From assembly GCF_016909575.1 (NCBI RefSeq), contig NZ_JAFBGA010000016.1, positions 111,424-175,423 of the forward strand: a stretch of DNA of 64,000 nucleotides. The letters are read 5' to 3'. Below are positions 24,812 through 32,940 of the stretch, piece by piece. The notes under the pieces were generated by a model. The model was not told where the DNA came from, ran no database searches, and saw only the letters and a list, made by a program, of their open reading frames with translations. The position numbers and the translations under genes are program-made. This DNA comes from Streptomyces sp. HB132. GTDB lineage: Bacteria > Actinomycetota > Actinomycetes > Streptomycetales > Streptomycetaceae. Positions within the stretch are counted from its first letter, which is position 1. The number at the start of each line of letters is the position of its first letter.

Positions 24812-24856
24812 ACCGGCGGCGCGGGACCGGCGATCCGCCGGACCCGCGCCGCCGGT
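24812..24856. terminator. Long inverted repeat after the FAD dehydrogenase
   Basis: A 14-bp perfect outer stem (24812-24825 with 24843-24856) encloses a second short stem. It is probably a terminator. Its right arm runs into the TAACCT -10 box of the next gene. Confidence 0.65.
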
Positions 24857-24861
24857 AACCT
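24856..24861 (+). promoter_or_regulatory. -10 box TAACCT, probable leaderless start
   Basis: TAACCT ends 8 bases before ATG 24870 and there is no ribosome site between. A leaderless transcript for the glutaredoxin-like gene is likely. Confidence 0.4.
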
Positions 24862-24869
24862 GCGTCCTC

Positions 24870-25307
24870 ATGATGCGCGCCTGGATCCTGCCGATGCTGC
24901 TGCTCGCCTGCGGCTCACTCGTCGCGACGCCGTCGGCCCTCAGGGGGTCCGTCGGGACCGCCGTCGTCTCCCTTCTCCTGTTCGCCCTGCTCGCGGCCCT
25001 CAACTCGCCACTCGTGTTCCCGCGTTCGATCGACGCGGCCGAGGCGCTGCGACGGAGCGCGGCCGACGGAAGGCCGGTCGTCTACTGGCGCGCGGGCTGC
25101 CGGTACTGCCTGCGTCTGCGGTTCCGGCTGGGCCGCGGTGCCCGGCGGCTGCACTGGGTCGACATCTGGCACGACCCGGCAGGGGCGGCGGCGGTGAGGG
25201 CGGCCAACGACGGCGACGAGACCGTGCCGACCGTCGTGGTGGCCGGCCGGCCGTACGTCAATCCCGACCCCGCGTGGCTGCGCGGACAGCTTCCGCCGTC
25301 CACCTGA
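24870..25307 (+). CDS. Membrane-anchored glutaredoxin/mycoredoxin-like protein
   Basis: A 145-residue protein with two N-terminal transmembrane helices (residues 4-20 and 28-46) and a thioredoxin-fold domain. The active site is WRAGCRYCLRLR (Cys77-Arg-Tyr-Cys80), and the cis-Pro loop is ETVPTVVVAG. The CxxC differs from the usual CPYC/CGYC. In mycothiol organisms such domains (mycoredoxins) reduce mixed disulfides, so this could be a membrane-facing one; mshC and mscR are in the same window. That is inference. ATG 24870 or 24873. It is convergent with the ASCH gene. Confidence 0.8.
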   Translation: MMRAWILPMLLLACGSLVATPSALRGSVGTAVVSLLLFALLAALNSPLVFPRSIDAAEALRRSAADGRPVVYWRAGCRYCLRLRFRLGRGARRLHWVDIWHDPAGAAAVRAANDGDETVPTVVVAGRPYVNPDPAWLRGQLPPST

Positions 25308-25314
25308 CCTCACG

Positions 25315-25740
25315 TCAGGCGAGCCGCTCCACCACCCGGAAGCGCTCCGCGACGATCATCGTGTCGTCGTCCACGGTGAACTGCGGGTCCCCCAGCGCCT
25401 CCCGCATCTCCCCGCTGTGCCAGAACCTCTCGTGTCCCGCCCGCCACTGGGCCACCGAGGTATAGCCCTCGCCCTCGTCCTGAGCGTGCCGCAGTCCGAC
25501 CGACCCCAGGGGCAGGACCTGGACATCCGTCAGTTCGATCACGGCGACCTCACGGCCGCCGGAGTCGATGAGGGCGGACCGCTCGCCCACCGGCGGGAGT
25601 TCCTCCCGCTCCACCTCGTACTCCAGGAGCAGTCCGGAGGTGCAGACCTTCTCGCCCGAGAGAACGGCCTCCACGAGCTTGTCGCGCAGGGGCCCGGGAA
25701 ACGCGAGCAGGAAGGGCTTGAGCGGTTCACGGTTCTCCAT
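25315..25740 (-). CDS. ASCH-domain protein
   Basis: A 141-residue ASCH-domain protein, a PUA-like RNA-binding fold. Family-typical features are FPGPLRDKLVEAVLSGEKVCTSGLLLEYE, VIELTDVQVLPLGSVGLRHAQDEG and AQWRAGHERFW. Some ASCH proteins are RNA-binding or act as N4-acetylcytidine amidohydrolases (YqfB); which applies here is unclear. ATG 25740 is the conserved start (MENREPLKPF). It stands alone, ending 7 bases from the convergent glutaredoxin-like gene. Confidence 0.85.
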   Translation of the reverse strand: MENREPLKPFLLAFPGPLRDKLVEAVLSGEKVCTSGLLLEYEVEREELPPVGERSALIDSGGREVAVIELTDVQVLPLGSVGLRHAQDEGEGYTSVAQWRAGHERFWHSGEMREALGDPQFTVDDDTMIVAERFRVVERLA

Positions 25741-25994
25741 GGCGGCAGTGTGGCACGCGTCACGCCCTCCCCGCCCGTCGCCGCCGCGGACGTCCCCGCC
25801 TCCGCCGCCCCTGCGCACTCCCTGCCGTGAGGACGGCATGCGCGGACCGGCCTCGGGAACGAGGCGTTCCGTCAGGAGGCGGCGGCGACGGAGGGCGGAC
25901 AGCACACCGCGCTGACCCCACGCGCTCCTTGCGGAGGAGTGACGTACACCCGCGGCCCCTGGTGAAGGACGGTCGCGGATGTTCGAATGAGCGG

Positions 25995-26735
25995 GTGAAC
26001 CCTTCCCGCAGCGACGGGCCCTCCCCAAAGGACGCCGGCGCGCCCGTCGGCCGCCGCCTGGTCCTGGCCATGCTCGGCCTCGGAGCCGCCGGGGTGGCGG
26101 CCGCCCCCGTTCTGCAGCGCGCACTGGAGAGCGGACTGGGTGCCGTCGCAGACAAGGACCCCACCGGACTCACCGGTCTGCTCCCCAACGGCGGCGGCTT
26201 CCGCTACTACTCCGTCACCACGTCCGTCCCGAAGAGGACCGCCGCCGACTACCGCCTCACGGTGGACGGCCTGGTCGACCACCCGGCCACCCACACGCTC
26301 GACTCGCTGAAGGCGCTGCCGCAGACCCGTATCGTGCGTGACGTCCAGTGCGTGACGGGCTGGCGCGTGCCGCAGACCCCGTTCGAGGGAGTCCGGCTCT
26401 CCACGCTGCTCGACGCGGCCGGCGTCGGGCCCGGAGCGAAGGCGGTCCGCTTCACCTGCTTCGACGGTGCCTACAGCGAGAGCCTCACCCTGGAACAGGC
26501 CCGCCGCGACGACGTGCTGGTCGCGCTGCGCATGCGGGACGAACCGCTGGCCCACGCCCATGGCGGCCCGGTGCGCCTCTACGTCGCTCCCATGTACTTC
26601 TACAAGTCCGCGAAATGGCTCTCCGGGATCACCGTCACCGACTCCGTGCGCCCCGGTTACTGGGAGGAGCTCGGCTATGACGTCGACGCCTGGGTCGGGC
26701 GGTCCAACGGCCGCGACGACGCCCCCACCGTCTGA
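25995..26735 (+). CDS. Molybdopterin-dependent oxidoreductase (sulfite-oxidase/MsrP-like)
   Basis: A 246-residue protein of the sulfite-oxidase molybdopterin-binding family. An N-terminal membrane anchor or Tat-like signal (GRRLVLAMLGLGAAGVAAAP, residues 19-38) is followed by a single Mo-cofactor domain. Cys119 in VQCVTGW is the expected Mo ligand; HAHGGPVRLYVAPMYFYKSAKWL binds the pterin. GTG 25995 was chosen as the start; there is no strong ribosome site. The next gene, a cytochrome b protein, overlaps it by 59 bases. The pair resembles MsrPQ (repair of oxidised methionine) or a sulfite-type dehydrogenase; substrate not established. Confidence 0.85.
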   Translation: MNPSRSDGPSPKDAGAPVGRRLVLAMLGLGAAGVAAAPVLQRALESGLGAVADKDPTGLTGLLPNGGGFRYYSVTTSVPKRTAADYRLTVDGLVDHPATHTLDSLKALPQTRIVRDVQCVTGWRVPQTPFEGVRLSTLLDAAGVGPGAKAVRFTCFDGAYSESLTLEQARRDDVLVALRMRDEPLAHAHGGPVRLYVAPMYFYKSAKWLSGITVTDSVRPGYWEELGYDVDAWVGRSNGRDDAPTV

Positions 26736-27342
26736 ACCCTCCACGAGGGTCCGGCGCTTCACCACGGCCGAACGCCGGGTGCACCGCGCCACCGCCTGGC
26801 TGGTGCTGACCTGCGTCGGCACGGCCGCCTGCCTGTACGTCCCCCAGCTCGCCGAACTCGTCGGCCGCCGGCGTCTCGTGGTCACCGTCCACGAGTGGTC
26901 CGGGCTGCTGATCCCCGTGCCGCTGCTGGCCGGACTGGTCTCCCGCGCGCTGCGCGCCGACCTCTCCCGTCTCAACCGGTTCGGGCCGCACGACCGGCTG
27001 TGGCTGCGGGCGGCCCTGCGCCGCGACCGTTCACCGGGCTCCCGCCCGGCCGGGAAGTTCAACGCCGGCCAGAAGGTCTTCGCAGCGTGGATCGCGGGCG
27101 CCGTGCTCGTGATGCTCGGAACGGGACTGCTGATGTGGTTCACCGGGTTCGCCCCGTTGGTGTGGCGCACGGGCGCGACCTTCGTGCACGACTGGCTGGC
27201 GCTCGCGATCGGCATCGTCCTCGCCGGCCACATGGCGAAGGCGCTCGCCGACCCGGAGGCACGCCGTGGCATGCGCACCGGATCGGTCGAGCGCCTGTGG
27301 GCCCGTTCCGAGCACCCGCTGTGGCGGGAACCGGAGGAGTGA
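26677..27342 (+). CDS. Cytochrome b-type membrane partner of the Mo enzyme
   Basis: A 221-residue cytochrome b/b6-like membrane protein with four main hydrophobic helices. Histidines placed to hold haem are in TVHEWSG, FVHDWLA and AGHMAK. Start ATG 26677 sits behind an excellent ribosome site (GGGAGGAG, 26661-26668) that lies inside the end of the molybdopterin gene, giving a 59-base overlap with different frames. It would pass electrons from the quinone pool to the molybdopterin enzyme, or the reverse. The first ~25 residues are Thr/Pro/Ser-rich and cytosolic. It ends 6 bases from the convergent gluconate permease. Confidence 0.82.
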   Translation: MTSTPGSGGPTAATTPPPSEPSTRVRRFTTAERRVHRATAWLVLTCVGTAACLYVPQLAELVGRRRLVVTVHEWSGLLIPVPLLAGLVSRALRADLSRLNRFGPHDRLWLRAALRRDRSPGSRPAGKFNAGQKVFAAWIAGAVLVMLGTGLLMWFTGFAPLVWRTGATFVHDWLALAIGIVLAGHMAKALADPEARRGMRTGSVERLWARSEHPLWREPEE

Positions 27343-27348
27343 CGCCGG

Positions 27349-28746
27349 CTACAACACCAGCGACAGCAGCAGGATGAAGCCCAGCGAGACGATGGAGATG
27401 ATGGTCTCCATCACCGACCAGGTCTTGATCGTCTGCGGGACGTCCATGCCGAAGTACTCCTTCACCAGCCAGAACCCCGCGTCGTTGACGTGGCTGAAGA
27501 AGAGCGAACCCGCACCGACGGCGAGGACGAGCAGCGCCGCGTGGGACGTGGACATGTCGGCGGCCAGCGGTGCGACCAGGCCTGCCGCTGAGATGGTGGC
27601 CACGGTCGCGGAGCCGGTCGCCAGCCGTATCGCCACGGCGATCAGCCAGCCGAGCAGCAGGGCGGGGATCGACCAGTTCTCGGAGAACTCCAGGATCATC
27701 TGACCCACACCGGCGTCGATGAGGGTCTGCTTGAACCCGCCGCCCGCACCCACGATCAGCAGGATGCCCGCGATCGGGGCGAGCGACTTCTCGACGGTGC
27801 CGGCGAGGCGGCCCTTGGTGAAGCCGGCCGCGCGGCCCAGGGTGAACATGCCGACGAGGACGGCGGCGAGCAGCGCGATCAGCGGCGAGCCGATGACGTC
27901 GGTGACCCGCTGGACCTGGTTCTCGGGGTCGTCCACCACGATGTCGACGAGCGCCTTGACGAGCATCAGCACGACGGGCAGCAGGATCGTCGCCAGGGTC
28001 GCCCCGAAGCTGGGACGGCGGTCCAGGTCCTCGGACGGGCGCTGCGGGATCATCTTCTCCGGCGCCTCGATGTCCACCCAGCGGGCGGCGTAGCGGGAGA
28101 AGACCGGGCCCGCGATGATCACGGTCGGGATGGCCACCAGCACACCGAGTGCCAGGGTGACGCCCAGGTTGGCACCGAGGGCGTCGATCGCCACCAGCGG
28201 CCCGGGGTGCGGGGGGATCAGCCCGTGCATCACGGAGAGACCGGCGAGCGCGGGGATGCCGATCCGCATCAGGGAGTAGTTGCCGCGCTTGGCGACGAGC
28301 AGCACCACCGGAATCATCAGCACGATTCCGACCTCGAAGAACAGCGGAAGCCCGATGATCGAGGCGATCAGGACCATCGCCCACGGCATGGCGCGCCCGC
28401 TCGCCTTCGCGAGGATCGTGTCGACGATCTGGTCGGCGCCGCCGGAGTCGGCGAGCAGCTTGCCCAGGATGGCGCCCAGGGCGATGAGGACACCGACACC
28501 CGCGACGGTCGAACCGAGACCCGCGGTGAAGCTGGTGATCGTCTTCGCCGGGTTGGCCCCGGCGAACGAACCGAGCGCGAGCGAGCCGATGGTCAGCGCG
28601 AGGAACGCGTGCATCTTGAGCTTGGTGATGAGCAGGACGATGACTGCGATGCCCGCCAGGACGGCTATGCCCAGCTGTGCGTTGCCGGCCGAAGTGATGG
28701 GTTCGACGGCGTCCGCTGCCAACATCTCGACGCTGAGACTGGTCAC
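27349..28746 (-). CDS. gntP: Gluconate:H+ symporter, GntP family
   Basis: A 465-residue permease with about 12-14 transmembrane helices of the GntP family. Marks are AMPWAMVLIASIIGLPLFFEVGIVLMIPVV, LSVMHGLIPPHPGPL, RLATGSATVATISAAG and LFFSHVNDAGFWLVKEYFG. GTG 28746 (VTSLSVEML) is preceded by AGGAT at suitable spacing. The gene lies 11 bases after gluconokinase in the same direction, so gntK-gntP form an operon that imports and phosphorylates D-gluconate. The FadR-type regulator encoded divergently at 29413 is the likely repressor. The arrangement matches the gluconate operon of S. coelicolor as I remember it. Confidence 0.93.
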   Translation of the reverse strand: MTSLSVEMLAADAVEPITSAGNAQLGIAVLAGIAVIVLLITKLKMHAFLALTIGSLALGSFAGANPAKTITSFTAGLGSTVAGVGVLIALGAILGKLLADSGGADQIVDTILAKASGRAMPWAMVLIASIIGLPLFFEVGIVLMIPVVLLVAKRGNYSLMRIGIPALAGLSVMHGLIPPHPGPLVAIDALGANLGVTLALGVLVAIPTVIIAGPVFSRYAARWVDIEAPEKMIPQRPSEDLDRRPSFGATLATILLPVVLMLVKALVDIVVDDPENQVQRVTDVIGSPLIALLAAVLVGMFTLGRAAGFTKGRLAGTVEKSLAPIAGILLIVGAGGGFKQTLIDAGVGQMILEFSENWSIPALLLGWLIAVAIRLATGSATVATISAAGLVAPLAADMSTSHAALLVLAVGAGSLFFSHVNDAGFWLVKEYFGMDVPQTIKTWSVMETIISIVSLGFILLLSLVL

Positions 28747-28757
28747 GGTGGTGATCC

Positions 28758-29267
28758 TTAGTTCGCGAGCCGGCGCAGCGCGGCGACGGCTCGGTCGGTG
28801 ATTTCCTCGGGGGTGCCGGACACGTCGACGGAGACGCCCGCCTCGTCCTCCTGCAGCGGCTGCAGGGTCGCGAACTGGGAGTCCAGCAGTGCGGTCGGCA
28901 TGAAGTGGCCCTTGCGGTCCGCCATGCGCCGCTCGATGAGAGCCCGGTCGCCGGTCAGATGCAGGAAGACGGCACCGGGGGCCTCGGCGCGCAGCCGGTC
29001 GCGGTAGGCACGCTTGAGCGCCGAACTGCTGACGACGCCGCCGAGCTCCGCCCGGCCGTGTGCCCACTGCCCGATGGCGTCGAGCCACGGCCAGCGGTCG
29101 TCGTCGTCCAGCGGCGTGCCGGCGGACATCTTGGCGATGTTGGCCGGCGGGTGGAAGTCGTCGCCCTCGGCGTAGGGGACGCCGAGGGCGTCTGCGAGCA
29201 GGGGGCCGATCGTTGTCTTGCCGGTCCCTGCTACGCCCATCACCACGATGACGTGGGGGGTGCTCAT
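28758..29267 (-). CDS. gntK: Gluconokinase
   Basis: A 169-residue gluconokinase of the GntK/IdnK family. The P-loop is GVAGTGKT (residues 11-18), the substrate segment is AEGDDFHPPANIAKMSAGTPLDDDDRWPWL, and the later signature is VFLHLTGDRALIERRMADRKGHFMP. It phosphorylates gluconate to 6-phosphogluconate for the pentose phosphate pathway. ATG 29267 is preceded by GAGGCACC; the frame stays open upstream but without conserved sequence. It is the first gene of the gntK-gntP operon. Confidence 0.94.
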   Translation of the reverse strand: MSTPHVIVVMGVAGTGKTTIGPLLADALGVPYAEGDDFHPPANIAKMSAGTPLDDDDRWPWLDAIGQWAHGRAELGGVVSSSALKRAYRDRLRAEAPGAVFLHLTGDRALIERRMADRKGHFMPTALLDSQFATLQPLQEDEAGVSVDVSGTPEEITDRAVAALRRLAN

Positions 29268-29287
29268 TGGTGCCTCGCTGTCTTCAT

Positions 29288-29315
29288 CGACATCGGTCCG
29301 TCGACATCGGTCCGT
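29288..29315. repeat. Two tandem 14-bp repeats upstream of gntK
   Basis: The unit CGACATCGGTCCGT occurs twice without a gap at 29288-29301 and 29302-29315, 20-50 bases before the gntK start, in the probable 5' untranslated or operator region. It may be a duplication or a repeated regulator half-site. Confidence 0.6.
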
Positions 29316-29337
29316 CGCGCTACTGAAACCCATTACA

Positions 29338-29374
29338 TACGACTTATTCAAGAGGCTGTGACATAAACGTCGTA
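29338..29374. promoter_or_regulatory. Candidate GntR-family operator, gntK/gntR intergenic
   Basis: TACGAC (29338-29343) and GTCGTA (29369-29374) form an inverted pair within an unusually A/T-rich stretch between divergent gntK and the FadR-type regulator. The spacing of 25 bases is long, so these may be two separate half-sites. Confidence 0.4.
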
Positions 29375-29399
29375 CTTTTTCCCCCTCCGGGGCGCCCCG

Positions 29400-29405
29400 T
29401 AGGCT
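29400..29405 (+). promoter_or_regulatory. -10 box TAGGCT, leaderless regulator transcript
   Basis: TAGGCT ends 7 bases before ATG 29413 and no ribosome site lies between, so the mRNA should begin at or near the A of the start codon. Confidence 0.5.
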
Positions 29406-29412
29406 TGCGGGC

Positions 29413-30114
29413 ATGACCACACCTGCTCAGGGGCTCCATACACATGTGCTGGACACCCTGGGCCTGGAGATCGCGGCGGGTGACTCACCGCCCGGCCTGG
29501 TCCTGCGGACCGACGAGCTCGCCCAGCGCTTCGACGTGTCGCGCACCGTCGTACGCGAAGTGGTCCGCGTCCTGGAGTCCATGCACCTGGTCGAGTCCCG
29601 GCGCCGGGTCGGGGTCACCGTGCGGCCCACCGAGGAGTGGAACGTCTACGACCCCCAGGTCATCCGCTGGCGGCTCGCGGGCTCCGACCGGCCCCGGCAG
29701 CTGCGCTCGTTGACCGTGCTGCGGTCCGCCGTGGAACCCGTCGCCGCGGGCCTCGCGGCCCGGCACGCCACCGCCGAGCAGTGCGCCGCGCTCACGGAGT
29801 GCGCCCTCGGGATGGTCGCGACCTCGCGCGGCCAGCAGCTGGAGGGCTACCTCCGGCACGACATCGCGTTCCACCGCATCGTGCTCAACGCCTCCGGCAA
29901 CGAGATGTTCGCGCGGCTCGGGGACGTCGTCGCGGAGGTCCTCGCCGGGCGCACCCACCACCAGGTGATGTTCGAGGACCCGGACCCCGCGGCCGTCACG
30001 CTCCACGTCCGGCTCGCCGAAGCCGTCCGCGAGGGGGACGCCGAGGGGGCGGAGCGGCTCACCAAGGAGATCGCGGTCGGCGCGCTGCACGAACTGGACG
30101 TGCTCGCCCCGTGA
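29413..30114 (+). CDS. FadR/GntR-family regulator of gluconate genes
   Basis: A 233-residue GntR regulator of the FadR (FCD) subfamily. The winged helix is at residues 8-72 (DTLGLEIAAGDSPPGLVLRTDELAQRFDVSRTVVREVVRVLES), then the FCD effector domain with metal/ligand residues in DIAFHRIVLNASGNEMF and the final HVRLAEAVREGDA. It is divergent from gntK-gntP, so it is most likely the gluconate-responsive repressor of that operon and of itself. Start ATG 29413 follows a -10 box by 7 bases (leaderless). Confidence 0.9.
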   Translation: MTTPAQGLHTHVLDTLGLEIAAGDSPPGLVLRTDELAQRFDVSRTVVREVVRVLESMHLVESRRRVGVTVRPTEEWNVYDPQVIRWRLAGSDRPRQLRSLTVLRSAVEPVAAGLAARHATAEQCAALTECALGMVATSRGQQLEGYLRHDIAFHRIVLNASGNEMFARLGDVVAEVLAGRTHHQVMFEDPDPAAVTLHVRLAEAVREGDAEGAERLTKEIAVGALHELDVLAP

Positions 30115-30189
30115 GCTCCTGCCCGTCCGGGTACGGTGGACGGGATCGATCTTCAGGACAACGGGGCAGTCGGAATGGGAGACCACGGC

Positions 30190-31275
30190 ATGGCGCAGCA
30201 GGTACAAGGGGTCATCGCACCGGGAAAGAACGAGCCCGTGCGGGTGGAGACGATCCTGGTGCCGGACCCGGGCCCCGGTGAGGCCGTGGTCAAGATCCAG
30301 GCGTGCGGCGTCTGCCACACGGACCTGCACTACAAGCAGGGCGGCATCAACGACGACTTCCCGTTCCTGCTCGGCCATGAGGCCGCGGGTGTCGTGGAGT
30401 CCGTCGGCGAAGGCGTCACCGACGTCGAGCCCGGCGACTTCGTGGTCCTCAACTGGCGTGCGGTGTGCGGCCAGTGCCGTGCCTGTCTGCGCGGCCGCCC
30501 CTGGTACTGCTTCGACACCCACAACGCGAAGCAGAAGATGACCCTCCTGGACGGCACCGAGCTCTCCCCGGCGCTCGGCATCGGCGCGTTCGCCGAGAAG
30601 ACCCTCGTCGCCGCGGGCCAGTGCACCAAGGTCGACCCCGAGGTCTCCCCGGCCGTCGCCGGGCTGCTCGGCTGCGGAGTCATGGCGGGCATCGGCGCCG
30701 CCATCAACACCGGCCAGGTCGGCCGCGGCGACTCCGTCGCCGTCATCGGCTGCGGCGGCGTCGGCGACGCGGCGATCGCCGGTGCCCGGCTCGCGGGGGC
30801 GGCGAAGATCATCGCGGTCGACATCGACGACCGCAAGCTGGAGACGGCGAAGAAGATGGGCGCCACCCACACCGTCAACTCCCGCTCCGGTGACCCCGTC
30901 GAGGCGATTCGCGCCCTCACCGACGGCAACGGCGCCGATGTCGTGATCGAGGCGGTCGGGCGCCCCGAGACGTACAAGCAGGCCTTCTACGCCCGCGACC
31001 TCGCCGGCACCGTCGTCCTCGTGGGCGTGCCCACCCCCGAGATGCAGCTCGAGCTCCCGCTCCTCGACGTGTTCGGGCGTGGGGGCTCGCTCAAGTCGTC
31101 CTGGTACGGCGACTGCCTGCCCTCGCGTGACTTCCCCATGCTGATCGACCTGCACCAGCAGGGACGCCTCGACCTGGGCGCCTTCGTCACCGAGACCATC
31201 CAGCTCGGCGAGATCGAGCAGGCCTTCGCGCGGATGCACGACGGCGACGTCCTGCGCTCGGTGGTGGTCCTCTGA
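30190..31275 (+). CDS. mscR: S-(hydroxymethyl)mycothiol dehydrogenase
   Basis: A 361-residue class III-type zinc alcohol dehydrogenase. The catalytic zinc site is CGVCHTDLHYKQGG with GHEAAGVVE; structural zinc is CGQCRACLRGRPWYC, the pattern C-x2-C-x2-C-x7-C; the NAD motif is VAVIGCGGVGDAAIAGARLAGA then AVDIDD. The N-terminus (QVQGVIAPGKNEPVRVETI) and overall order match mycothiol-dependent formaldehyde dehydrogenase/S-nitrosomycothiol reductase (MscR). ATG 30190 is preferred over 30175. The stop overlaps the next start (TGATG), so the MBL hydrolase is translationally coupled. A TACGGT box at 30132 may be its promoter. Confidence 0.92.
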   Translation: MAQQVQGVIAPGKNEPVRVETILVPDPGPGEAVVKIQACGVCHTDLHYKQGGINDDFPFLLGHEAAGVVESVGEGVTDVEPGDFVVLNWRAVCGQCRACLRGRPWYCFDTHNAKQKMTLLDGTELSPALGIGAFAEKTLVAAGQCTKVDPEVSPAVAGLLGCGVMAGIGAAINTGQVGRGDSVAVIGCGGVGDAAIAGARLAGAAKIIAVDIDDRKLETAKKMGATHTVNSRSGDPVEAIRALTDGNGADVVIEAVGRPETYKQAFYARDLAGTVVLVGVPTPEMQLELPLLDVFGRGGSLKSSWYGDCLPSRDFPMLIDLHQQGRLDLGAFVTETIQLGEIEQAFARMHDGDVLRSVVVL

Positions 31276-31904
31276 TGGCCGCCCGCATCGACCACCTGGT
31301 CACGTCCGGCACCTTCGCCCTCGACGGCGGCGAATGGGACGTCGACAACAACGTCTGGATCGTCGGCGACGACACGGAGGCCGTCGTCATCGACGCCGCC
31401 CACGACGCCGCCGCGATCGAGGCCGCACTCGGCGGGCGTACGCTGCGCGCCATCATCTGTACCCACGCGCACAACGACCACATCGACGCGGCGCCGGCCC
31501 TCGCCGACGCGACCGGTGCGCCGATCCTGCTGCACCCGGACGACCTGCCCCTCTGGGAGCAGACCCACCCGCACCGCGCCCCCGACGGCGAACTCGCCGA
31601 CGGGCAGGAGCTGGAGGTGGCGGGGACGCGCCTGACGGTGCTGCACACCCCGGGCCACGCCCCCGGCGCTGTCTGCCTCCACGCCCCCGAGCTGAGCACG
31701 GTCTTCACCGGGGACACGCTCTTCCAGGGCGGACCGGGCGCCACCGGGCGTTCCTTCTCGCACTTCCCGACGATCATCGACTCGATCAGGGACCGGCTGC
31801 TCGCCCTTCCGCCGGAGACCGGCGTCCGCACCGGACACGGGGACTCCACCACCATCGGCGCGGAGGCGCCGCAGCTTCAGGACTGGATCGCCCGCGGCCA
31901 CTGA
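31275..31904 (+). CDS. MBL-fold hydrolase coupled to mscR
   Basis: A 209-residue metallo-beta-lactamase-fold protein with the metal motif THAHNDHIDAA, then HTPGHAPGAVCL and FTGDTLF, as in glyoxalase II-like hydrolases. It starts at ATG 31275, sharing one base with the mscR stop. In actinobacteria this gene commonly follows mscR and is thought to hydrolyse the S-formylmycothiol made by MscR to formate and mycothiol (context inference). The length (209) is typical of the short glyoxalase II-like group. Confidence 0.9.
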   Translation: MAARIDHLVTSGTFALDGGEWDVDNNVWIVGDDTEAVVIDAAHDAAAIEAALGGRTLRAIICTHAHNDHIDAAPALADATGAPILLHPDDLPLWEQTHPHRAPDGELADGQELEVAGTRLTVLHTPGHAPGAVCLHAPELSTVFTGDTLFQGGPGATGRSFSHFPTIIDSIRDRLLALPPETGVRTGHGDSTTIGAEAPQLQDWIARGH

Positions 31905-31916
31905 CCGCGGCCGGGT

Positions 31917-32861
31917 TCACCGGTCCGGCCACGCGGAGAGCCGCAGGCCGCTCTCGAAGCGGTGCGGCACGCCCGTGACCGGATCGGTGAACTCCAGCAC
32001 CCTCGCCAGCAGTTGCAACGGACGCCCGAAGTCCTCGTGCTCCGGGTCCGGCTCCACCACCGGGTAGACCGGATCGTTCACGAGCGGCAGCCCCAGCGCG
32101 TTCATGTGCACCCGCAGCTGATGCGTGCGGCCGGTCGCGGGCAGCAGCCGATAGCGGCCGAAGGCGCCCCGGTGCTCCAGCAGTTCGACCCGGCTCTCGC
32201 TGTTCGGTGCCCCCGGCTCCTCGCGCGCCGCGACGACCCCGCGCTCCTTCACGATTCTGCTCCGCACCGTGCGGGGGAGCGTGAGCTCCGGGTCGTACGG
32301 AGCCACCGCCTCGTACTCCTTGCGCACCAGCCGGTCCCGGAACAGCGTCTGGTACGCGCCCCGGTCCTCGGCCCGAACGACACAGAGCACCAGGCCCGCC
32401 GTCAGCCGGTCCAGCCGGTGCGCGGGCTGCAGGTGCGGCAGCCCCAGCTCCCGGCGCAGCCGGGCGGTCAGGGTCTCGGTGATGTGCCGGCCGCGCGGGG
32501 TGGTGCTGAGGAAGTGCGGCTTGTCGGCGATGAGGAGGTGCTCGTCGCGGTGGAGCACACCGACCGGGAAGGGCACCGGCTCCTCCGAGGCGAAATCCCG
32601 GTGGAACCAGAGGAACCGGCCTGCCGTGTACGGCTCGTCGCCCCCCACGGCACCGCCGTCGGCCCCGACGAACAGCCCTTCGGCGAGCATCGTGTCCACT
32701 CGTCGCGCCCCGACCGCCCCCGCGAACCGGTCCTGCAGGTGGTCCCGGACACAGTCCCAGGCACCGTCGGGATCCTCCGGCAGCCTCACCCGCACCGGAT
32801 CGATCCCGTCCCGCTGGGGGAGCGGGGCGGCGGGGGGCTTGGCCCGGCCTCTCATCGCCAT
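31917..32861 (-). CDS. RluA-family pseudouridine synthase
   Basis: A 314-residue RluA-type rRNA/tRNA pseudouridine synthase. The catalytic motif is PAHRLDRLTAGLVL with nucleophile Asp151; also VLHRDEHLLIADKPHFLST, RLVRKEYEAV, RLLPATGRTHQLRVHMNALG and LVNDPVYP. The N-terminal ~95 residues show no S4 domain but a family-specific segment (CVRDHLQDRFAGAVGARRVDTMLAEGLFVGADG). Start ATG 32861 (MAMRGRAKPP) gives a basic N-terminus; the frame upstream is non-coding-looking. It is convergent with the MBL gene, 12 bases apart. Target site unknown. Confidence 0.9.
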   Translation of the reverse strand: MAMRGRAKPPAAPLPQRDGIDPVRVRLPEDPDGAWDCVRDHLQDRFAGAVGARRVDTMLAEGLFVGADGGAVGGDEPYTAGRFLWFHRDFASEEPVPFPVGVLHRDEHLLIADKPHFLSTTPRGRHITETLTARLRRELGLPHLQPAHRLDRLTAGLVLCVVRAEDRGAYQTLFRDRLVRKEYEAVAPYDPELTLPRTVRSRIVKERGVVAAREEPGAPNSESRVELLEHRGAFGRYRLLPATGRTHQLRVHMNALGLPLVNDPVYPVVEPDPEHEDFGRPLQLLARVLEFTDPVTGVPHRFESGLRLSAWPDR

Positions 32862-32940
32862 CGGTCCTTGTCGCCGGAGGGGGCCCGATACGGACGGGCA
32901 GGATCCCCCATCATCCCATCGGGTAGGCCGGCCGCTCGTA

